Assembly (NCBI RefSeq): GCF_002834295.1
Contig: NZ_PISP01000001.1
Coordinates: 1-64,000, forward strand
DNA length: 64,000 nucleotides
Reading direction: 5' to 3'
Source of the DNA: Rhodohalobacter barkolensis
Lineage (GTDB): Bacteria; Bacteroidota; Rhodothermia; Balneolales; Balneolaceae
A model generated the notes under the pieces. The model was not told the DNA's origin. It made no database searches and worked only from the letters and a program-made list of their open reading frames with translations. This document shows, one piece after another, positions 35,662 through 43,905 of the stretch (position 1 is the stretch's first letter; each line of letters opens with the position of its first letter). Position numbers and translations under genes: made by a program.

Positions 35662-37179
35662 ATGCTTGATATTCAAAAGAGGTTATCGAACTCTTTTTAC
35701 GCCCTTCTCGCTCTGCCTTCCACCGCGATGGGTTTTGCACTCTCCGTTCAAATCGCTGCACTTAGCTGGATTCTGACCTATCAATACGGACTTGAAATTT
35801 CTGATGTAGGTTTGGTCTGGGCTACCGGTCCTATCGCCGGAATTTTAGGTCAGGTAATTATCGGAATTATAAGCGATAACGTTTGGGTGTGGAATGGCCG
35901 CCGAAGAGTGTTCATCGTAGTGGGAGGTACACTGGCCTCATTGATGTTACTTGCGCTTCCAAACCTCGGTCTTATTCAGGCCGCACTTGGCCTCGAAGCT
36001 ATTCTGGGAATTGCCATTCTGATTTCGATGATACTCGATCTCTCCATTAATGTCTCATTCAATCCAACCCGATCCATTATTGCGGATGTAACTCCGGAGG
36101 GGAGAGAGAGAACCAAAGGCTACACCTGGATGCAGACCGTTTCGGGTACGTTTGGCGTGCTGTCTTACTTTATCGGGGCTACATTGGGTAATATTTTTCT
36201 GATCTACTTCAGTGTTGGTTTGGTTTTCTTCTTCTCGGTGCTTCCGCCATTTTTTGTGAAGGAACCGAAATATCTGGGGCGATATGGCGAGGATGAAGAA
36301 GATATTGCTAAGGAAGCCGCAGAGGAGGAAGTACCGGGGAGTATCAATGATGCGTCTCTGGCAGAAATTTTGAAAAGTATTCGTCCGTTGTGGGGATTTT
36401 TGATTTATGGGATTTACGCCATTGTAAAGCGTTTGAGCGGATTTGAGTTTCCCGGCTACTGGTTTGAGTTCTTTGCCCTGGGTTTATCTCTTTTACTGAT
36501 TGCCCAAGCACTTTTGAAAAGTGAAGAGGGAAAGAGCAAAGAAGAGGCCGGAAAAATCGGGTTTCAAAAAGTACTGGCTGCACACTCTTTCTCGTGGATC
36601 GGTGCACAGAGTATGTTTATCTACTTCTTTGCCTTTGTGGATTTCAGGATGCCGGGAATGAGTAATGAGGGCGTTGGCGATGTGGTAAACTGGAGTTTCT
36701 TCTCGCTCAATCTGGTAGCTGCTATTATCCCGGTTCTGGCATTAGAGCCGCTGGCTAACAAATTTGGCCGGGTAAAAACACATGCATACTCTCTGGTTGT
36801 AATGGCAATTGGGTATGCCTCGATTGTGTTCCTTGGTGAGTCGCCATTTGTGCTCTACATATTGATGGCAATTGTTGGAATTGGTTGGGCATCCATTATC
36901 AGTTTACCATTTGCCATTATGTCTCAGAAAATATCCCAAAACAAGATGGGTTTGTACATGGGACTGTTTAATCTTTCGGTTGTTCTGCCCCAGCTGGTAT
37001 CCAGTTTTGCAGTTGGAGATCTTGTTCAAACATTTGATGACAAAACCGTGCTTTTGATGATCTGTTCGGTAACGGTTGCAATCTCTGCAATCTGCTGGTT
37101 CATGGTAAAAGAGCCAAAAGATGAATTCACCGAAAATCCGGTTCTGATGGATGAGAAAATCGATGAGAAGCTGGGTTGA
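35662..37179 (+). CDS. MFS transporter, SLC45/GPH-like sugar permease
   Basis: A 505-residue inner-membrane permease with about 12 transmembrane segments and a long cytoplasmic loop at about 205-240 (acidic, EEDIAKEAAEEEVPG). The first loop motif is WNGRRRVFIVVGG after DNVW, typical of the SLC45/sucrose-H+ symporter group of MFS. Members move di- or oligosaccharides with protons. Divergent placement next to nagB suggests an amino sugar such as GlcNAc or chitobiose, but this is inference. The end of the gene is followed by a repeat-rich stretch. Confidence 0.85.
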   Translation: MLDIQKRLSNSFYALLALPSTAMGFALSVQIAALSWILTYQYGLEISDVGLVWATGPIAGILGQVIIGIISDNVWVWNGRRRVFIVVGGTLASLMLLALPNLGLIQAALGLEAILGIAILISMILDLSINVSFNPTRSIIADVTPEGRERTKGYTWMQTVSGTFGVLSYFIGATLGNIFLIYFSVGLVFFFSVLPPFFVKEPKYLGRYGEDEEDIAKEAAEEEVPGSINDASLAEILKSIRPLWGFLIYGIYAIVKRLSGFEFPGYWFEFFALGLSLLLIAQALLKSEEGKSKEEAGKIGFQKVLAAHSFSWIGAQSMFIYFFAFVDFRMPGMSNEGVGDVVNWSFFSLNLVAAIIPVLALEPLANKFGRVKTHAYSLVVMAIGYASIVFLGESPFVLYILMAIVGIGWASIISLPFAIMSQKISQNKMGLYMGLFNLSVVLPQLVSSFAVGDLVQTFDDKTVLLMICSVTVAISAICWFMVKEPKDEFTENPVLMDEKIDEKLG

Positions 37180-37192
37180 TGAGAGTAGAAAG

Positions 37193-37219
37193 TCCCCTCT
37201 TGAGAGGGGATTTAGGGGT
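37193..37219. repeat. Dispersed CCCCTC palindrome, copy 2
   Basis: TCCCCTCT, TG, AGAGGGGA (37193-37210) followed by TTTAGGGGTG. It has the same plan as 16879-16915 and sits just after the MFS stop, where it could also act as a terminator. Confidence 0.55.
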
Positions 37220-37630
37220 GTGTATTGAATGAATTCAAAGAATAATTCCAGATTTTCCATAAAACAATTCATTCAAATAAATTCATATAGACGGCCTAAG
37301 ATTTAAAAGCAGGGGCATGGGGGATGATGAGATCTCTCCACTCGTTTCACTCGGTCGAGACGACATTGGGTTACTTTATCACTGCGGCGTATGAGGTCTT
37401 GTGTAATGACGAATTCTGTAGTACGCCGCTACTGAATTTTTCACCCACCCCTCGCCCCCCTCTTTCCGAATAATCGGGACAGGCCAGAGTGGAGGTGTAT
37501 GGTAAAATTTTCAGTTTGTTTGAAAAATGTACTCTAACTCCTTAGGAGTGAACAGCATATAGCCTCCCGATCAAAAACATCGGGACAGGCTCAGGGTTTC
37601 AACCCCGGGGATGTGAGGGTCAAAAAATGT

Positions 37631-37737
37631 TCCCGCCGAACAGTGGGATGGATTCGGAGACAAGGAAGGTTTGAGGAGGAAAACCTCAGATTCATTTTCA
37701 GACAAAAAAACCTCCAAGGTTTTCGAAACCTTGGAGG
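37631..37737. repeat. 108 bp direct repeat, copy A
   Basis: It starts TCCCGCCGAACAG, has TCAGATTCATTTTCA in the middle, and ends with a perfect palindrome CCTCCAAGGTTT-TCG-AAACCTTGGAGG (37711-37737). Copy B is at 38003-38110 in the same orientation with about 15 differences. Confidence 0.75.
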
Positions 37738-38002
37738 CATTACGACTCACCCTCTGGCTCCCTCTCTGTTCACTCCGTTCACAAAGAGGGAGGACGCGTG
37801 AAACTAAATTATGCTTTTCGAAATTCGTAAATCCTAATCATCATCTCGATTGACGAATTAAAGGTGAACCGAACTGCGATGGGCGAGGTAGACTTTGAAT
37901 GATGAGATTGCTGCAATTGCAATCCGCACCCTGAAGGGGTGCAGTGTGATTAGCCCCGTACGAGCGTTAGCGAAGTGCGGGGTTGTAGAGAGCAAGGATG
38001 AA

Positions 38003-38110
38003 TCCACGCCGAACAGAGGAATGGGTTCGTAGAAATAGAAGGTTTTGAGGCGGAAAACTCAGATTCATTTTCAAACAAAAAAACCTCCAATGTTTTCGAA
38101 ACCTTGGAGG
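38003..38110. repeat. 108 bp direct repeat, copy B
   Basis: It starts TCCACGCCGAACAG, shares CAGATTCATTTTCA with copy A, and ends in a palindrome with one changed base (CCTCCAATGTTT...AAACCTTGGAGG). It lies between copy A and the crotonase terminator. Confidence 0.75.
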
Positions 38111-38131
38111 TTTGGTCTAAGGATTAAAACA

Positions 38132-38162
38132 CTCGTGGCACAACTTAGAGGCGTGCCACGAG
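38132..38162 (-). terminator. Terminator of the crotonase gene
   Basis: A perfect 10 bp stem CTCGTGGCAC (38132-38141) with GTGCCACGAG (38153-38162). On the minus strand it starts 9 nt after the stop at 38172 and is followed by TGTTTTAAT. Confidence 0.65.
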
Positions 38163-38171
38163 GAATAGAAT

Positions 38172-38939
38172 CTACTTCTTCTTGAACTCCTGAATAAACT
38201 CACGGGTAAAATCAGAGAGCACCAGTCGCCCGCTGATTTCAGCACGCTGCTCCAAAGTGGCGTGCCAGTGTCCGGTACTCTGCCAAAGAATTTGTTTCAT
38301 CTCCTTCATCGCTTCAGGGTTGCTTGAAGCCAGATCCGTGGCTAGCTGTTGAACCGATTCATCCAACTCTTCAGTCGTATCCATAACTTTATTGAATAAA
38401 CCTTTCGAATGGGCCCAATCGGAGGTATACCAATTGCGTGCATCCAGGGCGAGAGAAGAAAAAGAGGCTGTGCCCAGCTTTCGGCTCACCGCAGGTCCCA
38501 CGACAAACGGGCCAATTCCCAGTGCGAGTTCACTTAATTTTATGGACGCACTACGGTGTGCAATACAATAATCGGCCGCTGATGCAATCCCAATTCCGCC
38601 CCCAACGGTTTTACCTTGAACTCTTACAATGATCAGCTTGGGACAAGTTCGCATTGCGTTTAACACATGGGCAAATCCCATGAAAAATTTCTTTCCTTCA
38701 TCTAAATTTTCAATAGCCAGCAGCTCATCAAAAGATGCGCCCGCACAAAAGGCACCGTCCCCATTACTGCGAATAACGATTACTTTGTTGGCATCATCAA
38801 CACCTGCTTCAATGATAGTATCAGCAAGTTCTCGAAGTAATGCACCCGGAAGTGAATTACCTTTCGGATGGTGAAATTCGATGGTTCCAATATTGTCTTT
38901 GTTTGAATAGGAGATAGAGCCCTTTTCAATGTTAGTCAT
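38172..38939 (-). CDS. Enoyl-CoA hydratase/isomerase family protein
   Basis: A 255-residue crotonase-fold enzyme acting on acyl-CoA thioesters. The oxyanion-hole segments are visible: GAFCAGASFDELL (near 60-72) and GKTVGGGIGIASAADYCIA (near 107-126). The usual PE-x-x-LG catalytic segment reads SELALGIGPFVVG, so the first Glu (in SEL) is kept but the second Glu of classical hydratases is replaced. It is similar to methylglutaconyl-CoA hydratase or PaaG-like members. It may act in branched-chain amino acid or aromatic acid breakdown; the substrate is open. A single gene, 81 nt upstream of the start of the thioredoxin-domain gene's end on the same strand. Confidence 0.82.
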   Translation of the reverse strand: MTNIEKGSISYSNKDNIGTIEFHHPKGNSLPGALLRELADTIIEAGVDDANKVIVIRSNGDGAFCAGASFDELLAIENLDEGKKFFMGFAHVLNAMRTCPKLIIVRVQGKTVGGGIGIASAADYCIAHRSASIKLSELALGIGPFVVGPAVSRKLGTASFSSLALDARNWYTSDWAHSKGLFNKVMDTTEELDESVQQLATDLASSNPEAMKEMKQILWQSTGHWHATLEQRAEISGRLVLSDFTREFIQEFKKK

Positions 38940-39019
38940 GATAGATTTTTTGATTCAAATGGTAGTTTTGTATAGATCCAATACAGAGAAAATAAGACTT
39001 ATTCTGTAAGAGTGAACCT

Positions 39020-41062
39020 TTAATTTTGAAGCAGATTTTTTAAAGATTCCATATCAAATACCGGAGCTCTACAGGAAAAATTGCTGCAGACATATACGGC
39101 TGGCTTCTCCTTGATTGGGTAGGATTTGGCAAAAGGTGCGACAGCTCCAAGTTGATCTGAAGTTTCTACTGTTTTCAACAGGATTACAGAGCCCGTTCCG
39201 GCAAACTCTCGTGCGGTATTTAACAGAGAATTCGTTTTTTCATCGACCTTTTCGGCTGTGATCAGAATTTCGTTTGAAGGCTGTTGTATCACTTGATGGG
39301 CATAGATCGCAAAGGTATATCCGGCCGGTGCGTCAGAGATCTGTTCTGAAAAAGCCGTTAAAATCTGTTCGACTTGGTGTTCAAATTCCGATTGACCTGT
39401 GAGCCGGGAGAGTTTATAACCGTTGTAAACGGCAACTGAGTTGGATGACGGAATTGCTCCATCATAAATTTCTTTTTGCCGACCGAGTAGCACTTCGGCA
39501 TGTTCAGCTGTGTAGAAAAATCCGCCGTGCTTTTGATCGGCAAAATGCTCAGTAAATCGTTTCTGAAGTTCAACCGCCTCTGACAGGTAACCGGGATCAA
39601 ATGTGGCGTTGCAAAGTTCGGTAGCTCCCCAGATCAGAAAGGCGTAGTCATCTGCCATCCCTTCAATTTCAGCTTCGCCATCTTTGATTCGATGGAGCAG
39701 GAGTGATTGTTCTGTTTTACATAGATTGAGAAGTTGCTTGAACGCTTTCTCTGCCTTTTCAATCAATTCTGTTTCATTTAAAAGAACTCCGGATTTGGCC
39801 AGGGCCGCAATCATCAAGCCGTTCCAGTCGGTCAGGATTTTGTCATCCAATAGCGGACGGATTCTTTTTTCTCTTTGTTGATTAAGTTTCTGTCTTATTT
39901 CAGTCAGTTTACTTTCTTCTAGATCAGTTAGCAAATGCGACAGGTGTGGAATATTCTTTCCCGTTCGCTGCCGGGTCGACTCATCCAGGAAATTTCCTTC
40001 CGAACGGATATTGTAGTGTTTACAAAAAAGATCTGACTCTTCATCCGTTAAAACAGCGTCGATCTCTTCCCGACTCCAGACATAAAATTTACCCTCTTCA
40101 CCTTCACTGTCTGCATCTTCGGCTGAGTAGAAGAGTCCGTCAGGCGACTTCAACTGAGATTCAACATAATCCACGATATCGAGTGCTGTTTCTTTGAATA
40201 GAGGCTCCCCGGTGAGCTTCCATCCCTCGGCGAAGGCCATCAACAGCGTGGCTTGATCGTAGAGCATCTTTTCAAAGTGGGGGAGAAGCCACTCATGATC
40301 GGTGGAGTAGCGATGAAATCCCTTACCGATGTGATCCCAGAGACCGCCGAGCCTCATCTGAAGCAGAGTCTTTCCTACCATCTCTTTTGCTTCATCATGT
40401 TCATGAATGTGTGCGTAATCGGCTAAAAAGAGAAGATTGTGAGGGGAGGGGAACTTAGGAGAACCACCAAACCCACCAAACTCGGGATCGTATCGGTTCT
40501 TCAGATTTTGGAATGTGTCCTCTGTGATATTTTCAGGAAGCGCCTGATTGGATTGCCCCAAATGCAGGCTTTTCGAGAAGCCCTCCTTAATTCTCTTCAC
40601 GGCTTCATCAATTCGCTGCCGATCGTTCTGCCACGCATTTTTGATTTGCGGTACGAGGTCTGTCATTCCGATCCGATTCTGCATCGAGCGTTTGGGCAGA
40701 TAAGTAGCGGCAAAAAAGGGTTCTTTGTCCGGAGTCATGATGATGGTCAGTGGCCAGCCACCCTGACCGGTCAGCATCTGGCAAACGGTCATATAGGTGT
40801 TGTCGATATCGGGGCGCTCTTCGCGGTCTACCTTAATGTTCACAAACGCTTCGTTCATCAACCGTGCAACCTCATCATCTTCAAAACTCTCATGTGCCAT
40901 CACATGACACCAATGGCAGGTGGCGTATCCAATCGATAGAAAAACCGGTTTATTCTCTTTCCGAGCCTTATCAAACGCTTCTTCGCTCCACGGAAACCAA
41001 TCCACAGGATTCTCGGCATGCTGAAGGAGGTAGGGTGATTTTTCTTTTGAGAGGCGGTTCAT
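39020..41062 (-). CDS. yyaL: YyaL/SSP411-like thioredoxin-domain protein
   Basis: A 680-residue cytosolic protein of the DUF255/spermatogenesis-associated 20 family. The N-terminal thioredoxin-like domain (about 1-160) has the hallmark start [17 protein letters not shown] and the CxxC-type motif [16 protein letters not shown]. The following (alpha/alpha)6 barrel (about 180-600) resembles N-acylglucosamine 2-epimerases, with [20 protein letters not shown] and [14 protein letters not shown]. Function is not settled; a role in redox or sugar chemistry is guessed for the family. Length matches the family. No operon partner is apparent. Confidence 0.88.
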   Translation of the reverse strand: MNRLSKEKSPYLLQHAENPVDWFPWSEEAFDKARKENKPVFLSIGYATCHWCHVMAHESFEDDEVARLMNEAFVNIKVDREERPDIDNTYMTVCQMLTGQGGWPLTIIMTPDKEPFFAATYLPKRSMQNRIGMTDLVPQIKNAWQNDRQRIDEAVKRIKEGFSKSLHLGQSNQALPENITEDTFQNLKNRYDPEFGGFGGSPKFPSPHNLLFLADYAHIHEHDEAKEMVGKTLLQMRLGGLWDHIGKGFHRYSTDHEWLLPHFEKMLYDQATLLMAFAEGWKLTGEPLFKETALDIVDYVESQLKSPDGLFYSAEDADSEGEEGKFYVWSREEIDAVLTDEESDLFCKHYNIRSEGNFLDESTRQRTGKNIPHLSHLLTDLEESKLTEIRQKLNQQREKRIRPLLDDKILTDWNGLMIAALAKSGVLLNETELIEKAEKAFKQLLNLCKTEQSLLLHRIKDGEAEIEGMADDYAFLIWGATELCNATFDPGYLSEAVELQKRFTEHFADQKHGGFFYTAEHAEVLLGRQKEIYDGAIPSSNSVAVYNGYKLSRLTGQSEFEHQVEQILTAFSEQISDAPAGYTFAIYAHQVIQQPSNEILITAEKVDEKTNSLLNTAREFAGTGSVILLKTVETSDQLGAVAPFAKSYPIKEKPAVYVCSNFSCRAPVFDMESLKNLLQN

Positions 41063-41148
41063 AAAAACTGGGTATTGATTTGAAAGAAGATAAAGTTAAA
41101 AGATACGGAAAATGAAAGAAGCATAAAGAGAAGAGCTATAGAGACCGG

Positions 41149-41188
41149 AATGTTCAATTCATTTTTTAATGAATGATGTAATTGAACA
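41149..41188. repeat. 10 bp inverted repeat hairpin
   Basis: ATGTTCAATT (about 41150-41159) and AATTGAACAT (41180-41189) form a perfect stem, with a smaller CATT...AATG pair inside. It lies between the YyaL start and the HicAB cassette boundary. It could be a terminator for neither strand in particular; function unknown. Confidence 0.4.
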
Positions 41189-41282
41189 TCACACTTTAAA
41201 ATCACTAACTATAAATAAGTAAAGCCGAAGTTGGTGTATTTATTGAAAAGAAGTAAGTTCATCAATAATATGTTAGGCAACT

Positions 41283-41690
41283 TTACTTAGCATCTTCTTT
41301 CTCTTGAAAATCAATAATAATTGGAAGCTGTTTAACTTTTTTCCATTTCTTTTTGGTTTTTTCTTTGATAATAATTTTAAACTCTCCAGCTTGGTTTATC
41401 TCAAAGGGACTTATTCTTATATGAGTCCTATGGAAATTGCTATTAAATTTTATATCTGATAGTTCTTTTTCTTTTTTTACTTCACCATCAGGAGCTATTA
41501 CTTCTATCTTGATGACTAAATCTTCTTCATCAGATTCCCTTTTCCATAAACTTGCCACAACTAATGGCGGGAAAGCATATGGTAATTCTGGAATACCAAT
41601 TTGATCAAAGGAATTAATATAAGACACTAAATTTGTGTGCTTATCTACAATTGCATTCTGACATGTTACACTCCAAATATGTTTAGCCAT
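41283..41690 (-). CDS. DUF6941-like small protein, third gene of the hicAB operon
   Basis: A 135-residue soluble protein that begins with AKHIWSVTCQNAIVDKHTNL, a start typical of the DUF6941-like family of unknown function. The middle has a beta-sandwich pattern (PPLVVASLWKRESDEEDLVI, RTHIRISPFEINQAGEFKI) and the end is Lys-rich. It starts 2 nt after the hicB stop, so it is in the same transcript. It lies inside the same cassette boundaries. I know no function. It might modulate or shield HicA/HicB, but nothing in the sequence proves it. Confidence 0.68.
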   Translation of the reverse strand: MAKHIWSVTCQNAIVDKHTNLVSYINSFDQIGIPELPYAFPPLVVASLWKRESDEEDLVIKIEVIAPDGEVKKEKELSDIKFNSNFHRTHIRISPFEINQAGEFKIIIKEKTKKKWKKVKQLPIIIDFQEKEDAK

Positions 41691-41692
41691 TG

Positions 41693-42247
41693 TTACACCA
41701 CCTCAATATTGTCTTTGTTACTTTCTTTTAGGCCAGTAAAATCAAAAAATGATGATTCTTGTATACCAGTGCTTACATCAATGCTTCCCTGTATGTATGG
41801 GTTAATCTGTCCAATCCACTTTGATTCAATGTTTCCAAGATTCCATCTATGGATTTCAGATGTTTTTTGGAATACATCAATCATCTTTTTAAATGAAAGT
41901 TGTTCTTTTTTGGTTGTGAATCCCTCAGTTAAATACTGAATCATTAAGGTATTTAATGAAACACCTTCTTCTTCAGCCATTCCAGCTAAACGAGCATGCA
42001 ATGATTTAGGTAACCTTACTCTAATTTGTCCGCTGTATTCTTTGGTAAGGTTTGGATTAGGCAGTTCCTTGCATTCCTCTTCATAAGTTTCAATGAATAA
42101 TTCTAACGCAATCTCTGCTTCCTGAATAGCTTCACTTGGAGTTTCACCAAACGCAGATAAACCTGGAAACTCAGGACATTCTGCGATATAACCTTCATCT
42201 TCTTCACTATAATGGACTTTAAAACTATACTTTTCTTCTTTTTTCAT
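41693..42247 (-). CDS. hicB: HicB-family antitoxin with Arc/RHH-like DNA-binding end
   Basis: A 184-residue antitoxin counted from the ATG at 42247 (KKEEKYSFKVHYSEEDEGY); an in-frame upstream ATG at 42286 would overlap hicA. Residues about 5-60 are the partially degraded RNase-H-like HicB domain (YSEEDEGYIAECPEFPGLSAFGETPSEAI). Residues about 75-105 form a ribbon-helix-helix (GQIRVRLPKSLHARLAGMAE), which would bind the hicA operator. The C-terminal 75 residues are longer than in most HicB and of unknown role. It lies 10 nt after hicA and 2 nt before the third gene. Confidence 0.85.
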   Translation of the reverse strand: MKKEEKYSFKVHYSEEDEGYIAECPEFPGLSAFGETPSEAIQEAEIALELFIETYEEECKELPNPNLTKEYSGQIRVRLPKSLHARLAGMAEEEGVSLNTLMIQYLTEGFTTKKEQLSFKKMIDVFQKTSEIHRWNLGNIESKWIGQINPYIQGSIDVSTGIQESSFFDFTGLKESNKDNIEVV

Positions 42248-42257
42248 CAGTCTATAA

Positions 42258-42497
42258 CTATAGGTTATGTTCTTCAATCGCATCAAGTAATTGCTTTACT
42301 TGAAATGGTTTGGCTTCACCATTTCGTTCTTGAAAATTCATAAATATGGATTTATCCGGATGATTCATCATAATATGGGAACCCTTTTGCCTTTTGAACA
42401 CAAAGCCATGGTATTCAGCAAGTTTTATCAAGTCATTAAACTTGTAATTCTTAGCTGAGTTCTTTGCGCTTTCAAGTAACTTTTCCTTTTTCCCCAT
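42258..42497 (-). CDS. hicA: HicA mRNA interferase toxin
   Basis: A 79-residue toxin of the YcfA/HicA family, a dsRNA-binding-fold RNase that cleaves mRNA and is blocked by HicB. The conserved core is KLAEYHGFVFKRQKGSHIMM, with the catalytic His in GSH near residue 41, followed by HPDKSIFMNF. The end EAKPFQVKQLLDAIEEHNL fits the C-terminal helix. It is the first gene of the operon (toxin before antitoxin, as usual for HicAB). Its start lies 16 nt after a tandem TCGGTACC repeat that is the likely operator. Confidence 0.85.
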   Translation of the reverse strand: MGKKEKLLESAKNSAKNYKFNDLIKLAEYHGFVFKRQKGSHIMMNHPDKSIFMNFQERNGEAKPFQVKQLLDAIEEHNL

Positions 42498-42512
42498 TGT
42501 GTAACGTAAAAG

Positions 42513-42538
42513 TCGGTACCATATTCGGTACCAAATAT
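42513..42538 (-). promoter_or_regulatory. Tandem operator of the hicAB operon
   Basis: TCGGTACCATAT (42513-42524) is repeated as TCGGTACCAAAT (42525-42536). Each copy contains the palindrome GGTACC and the two are 12 bp apart, about one helical turn. This suits a dimeric RHH-type HicB that represses its own operon. It lies 16 to 41 nt upstream of hicA. Confidence 0.55.
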
Positions 42539-42573
42539 ACTTTTTTATAAATTATCAACCAAATTTCGAAGTT

Positions 42574-42697
42574 GCCTAACAATACGCATTAACTAGGGGC
42601 GCGGAGGTGCCGTTAGTTTCCGGAGTTGCTTGTTTAGAATTTTTAGCCGTTAATTAACTCATAATCTCCGCGCCCGTTATACGCATTGCTGTTAGTC
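42574..42697 (+). other. attC-like recombination site
   Basis: GCCTAAC at 42574-42580 fits the R'' box RYYYAAC, and GTTAGTC at 42691-42697 fits the R' box GTTRRRY with one mismatch. Just inside are long stem arms GGGCGCGGAG (42597-42606) and CTCCGCGCCC (42666-42675). An ATACGCATT sequence lies in both arms (42582-42590 and 42680-42688) in direct orientation. The 124 bp length is that of the long attC sites of Vibrio-type integrons. The folding and the imperfect R' box keep the call tentative. Confidence 0.5.
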
Positions 42698-42860
42698 TAC
42701 CAAATACATAATCAATGACCTTTTTCAGATATCATGGTTTCTCAATTTCACTTTATCACTAAGGCATATTGTAATCATGAAAAGATTTTAGCATGATTTG
42801 TCAGTTTATGGTGGTAAACTTCAATTCGATTATCGACACTGAGCCAACAATACTGACTAT

Positions 42861-43061
42861 ATGAAAACAGAACCCATCGTTTCAATTTTGACAGGGTCGG
42901 TTTTGGCAACTGCAATCATTTTCATTGGTTTATCAATAATGAATTCAGTTGAAATTGCGCTGTACAATTTTCTGGGATCACTTTTCGCTGCCGTCTCTAT
43001 TCATTTAGTACACTACTATCGAAAACTGTATGACAGAAGTGGTTTTAAAAATGAGTATTGA
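42861..43061 (+). CDS. Small two-helix membrane protein
   Basis: A 66-residue protein with two hydrophobic segments (SILTGSVLATAIIFIGLSIM, about 8-27, and ALYNFLGSLFAAVSIHLVHY, about 33-52), a short turn and a basic tail (YRKLYDRSGFKNEY). It is probably a small inner-membrane protein. I do not recognise a family. It lies just outside the cassette and could belong to a lost neighbouring cassette, or be unrelated. No second attC-like site is seen on its right. Confidence 0.5.
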   Translation: MKTEPIVSILTGSVLATAIIFIGLSIMNSVEIALYNFLGSLFAAVSIHLVHYYRKLYDRSGFKNEY

Positions 43062-43214
43062 AGCTATTGATTATCAAGTAAAACTAGGAGTTAAAGTTTC
43101 CCATTAAATTCTAAAAAAATTCAGACAGTGCGCCACAGCTCCAATGAGAGTTGGGAGTTAATTACAATTGGTTATAATGTTCTTTTCTGAAGCCTGAAGC
43201 CTGGTATTTAAAAC

Positions 43215-43721
43215 CTACTCCTCATCTATCTTTAAATTTTTCAGTCTCTCACCATAATCCACCAAAAACCGGTCGTACTCTTTGTCCATCAGTTCTGAGG
43301 TAATTAAAAAATCGGCTGAGGTACGATCGCAGGCCAAGGCGATATTGTACACAATGGATATGCGAAGAAGTGCCTTCACGTCCACATCGTGAGGTTGCGC
43401 CTGGAGGGGATCCCAGAAAAAGATCAGAATATCCAGTTTGCTTTCGGCGATGGCTGCACCAATCTGAAGATCGCCTCCCAGAGGTCCGCTCATAAACCGG
43501 TGTACAGGCAAATTCAGTTTATCTGCAAGGAGACCGCCGGTAGTGCCTGTTCCGTAAAGATCGTGCTGCATCAGGATATCGCGGTTGTAATCGGCCCAGT
43601 CAATCAGGTCGCGCTTGCGATAGTCGTGGGCAACAAGTCCTATTCGTTTTCTTTCACCCATTGGTGCGGTGTGGGATGCAATGCTGGGGTGGGGTTTTCT
43701 TGTGTTGGTTTCTTTGCTCAT
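43215..43721 (-). CDS. mgsA: Methylglyoxal synthase
   Basis: A 168-residue cytosolic lyase that converts dihydroxyacetone phosphate to methylglyoxal and phosphate, a bypass of lower glycolysis. Signatures: RKRIGLVAHDYRKRDLIDWA, YGTGTTGGLLADKL (phosphate binding), SGPLGGDLQIGA (catalytic Asp in GGD) and FFWDPLQAQPHDVDVKALLR. It has about 20 extra N-terminal residues before the core. GlpD, which makes the same substrate, is elsewhere in the window, but no operon link exists. Confidence 0.95.
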   Translation of the reverse strand: MSKETNTRKPHPSIASHTAPMGERKRIGLVAHDYRKRDLIDWADYNRDILMQHDLYGTGTTGGLLADKLNLPVHRFMSGPLGGDLQIGAAIAESKLDILIFFWDPLQAQPHDVDVKALLRISIVYNIALACDRTSADFLITSELMDKEYDRFLVDYGERLKNLKIDEE

Positions 43722-43905
43722 ACGAAATCTACATTTACTGTTCTCTAAAAGTTCGAAGCCGGAATAAGATCATTCTTTCTAAATAAAACAATCTGAACTC
43801 TTGTTCGAATATATGTTCTACTCAAACAATATATGATTTGTAAGCGAAGTGTGTAGAGTCATCAGTGAAGAAGAGGAGAAAAAAACGTATAAAATCAAGA
43901 ATGGA

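Larger units (their letters stand above)
37180..38171. other. Repeat-rich gene-free region
   Basis: Almost 1 kb without a credible gene. It holds a CCCCTC palindrome (37193-37219), an ATCGGGACAGGC motif twice (near 37474 and 37583), a 107-108 bp direct repeat (37631-37737 and 38003-38110), a GTGCAGTGTGATTAGCCCCG-type element near 37938-37985, and a terminator hairpin at 38132-38162. The open frames at 37613-37853 run through repeats and are not counted as genes. Confidence 0.7.
41272..42697. mobile_element. Integron-type gene cassette carrying hicA-hicB and a third gene
   Basis: On the plus strand the unit runs from G/TTAGGC at 41272 to an attC-like site at 42574-42697 that ends in G/TTAGTC. 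That is the layout of an integron cassette: the core site, the gene(s), then the attC. GTTAGGCAAC (41272-41281) and GTTGCCTAAC (42571-42580) are exact 10 bp inverted repeats just outside the genes. The genes run antiparallel to the cassette, have their own promoter space and are clearly AT-richer than the surroundings. No integrase gene or second attC is visible, so it would be a lone cassette outside an integron. Confidence 0.55.

Noticed and set aside
37613-37853. Two overlapping 60-62 codon frames
   Set aside because: They run through the 108 bp repeat and a palindrome, and no part resembles a protein family.
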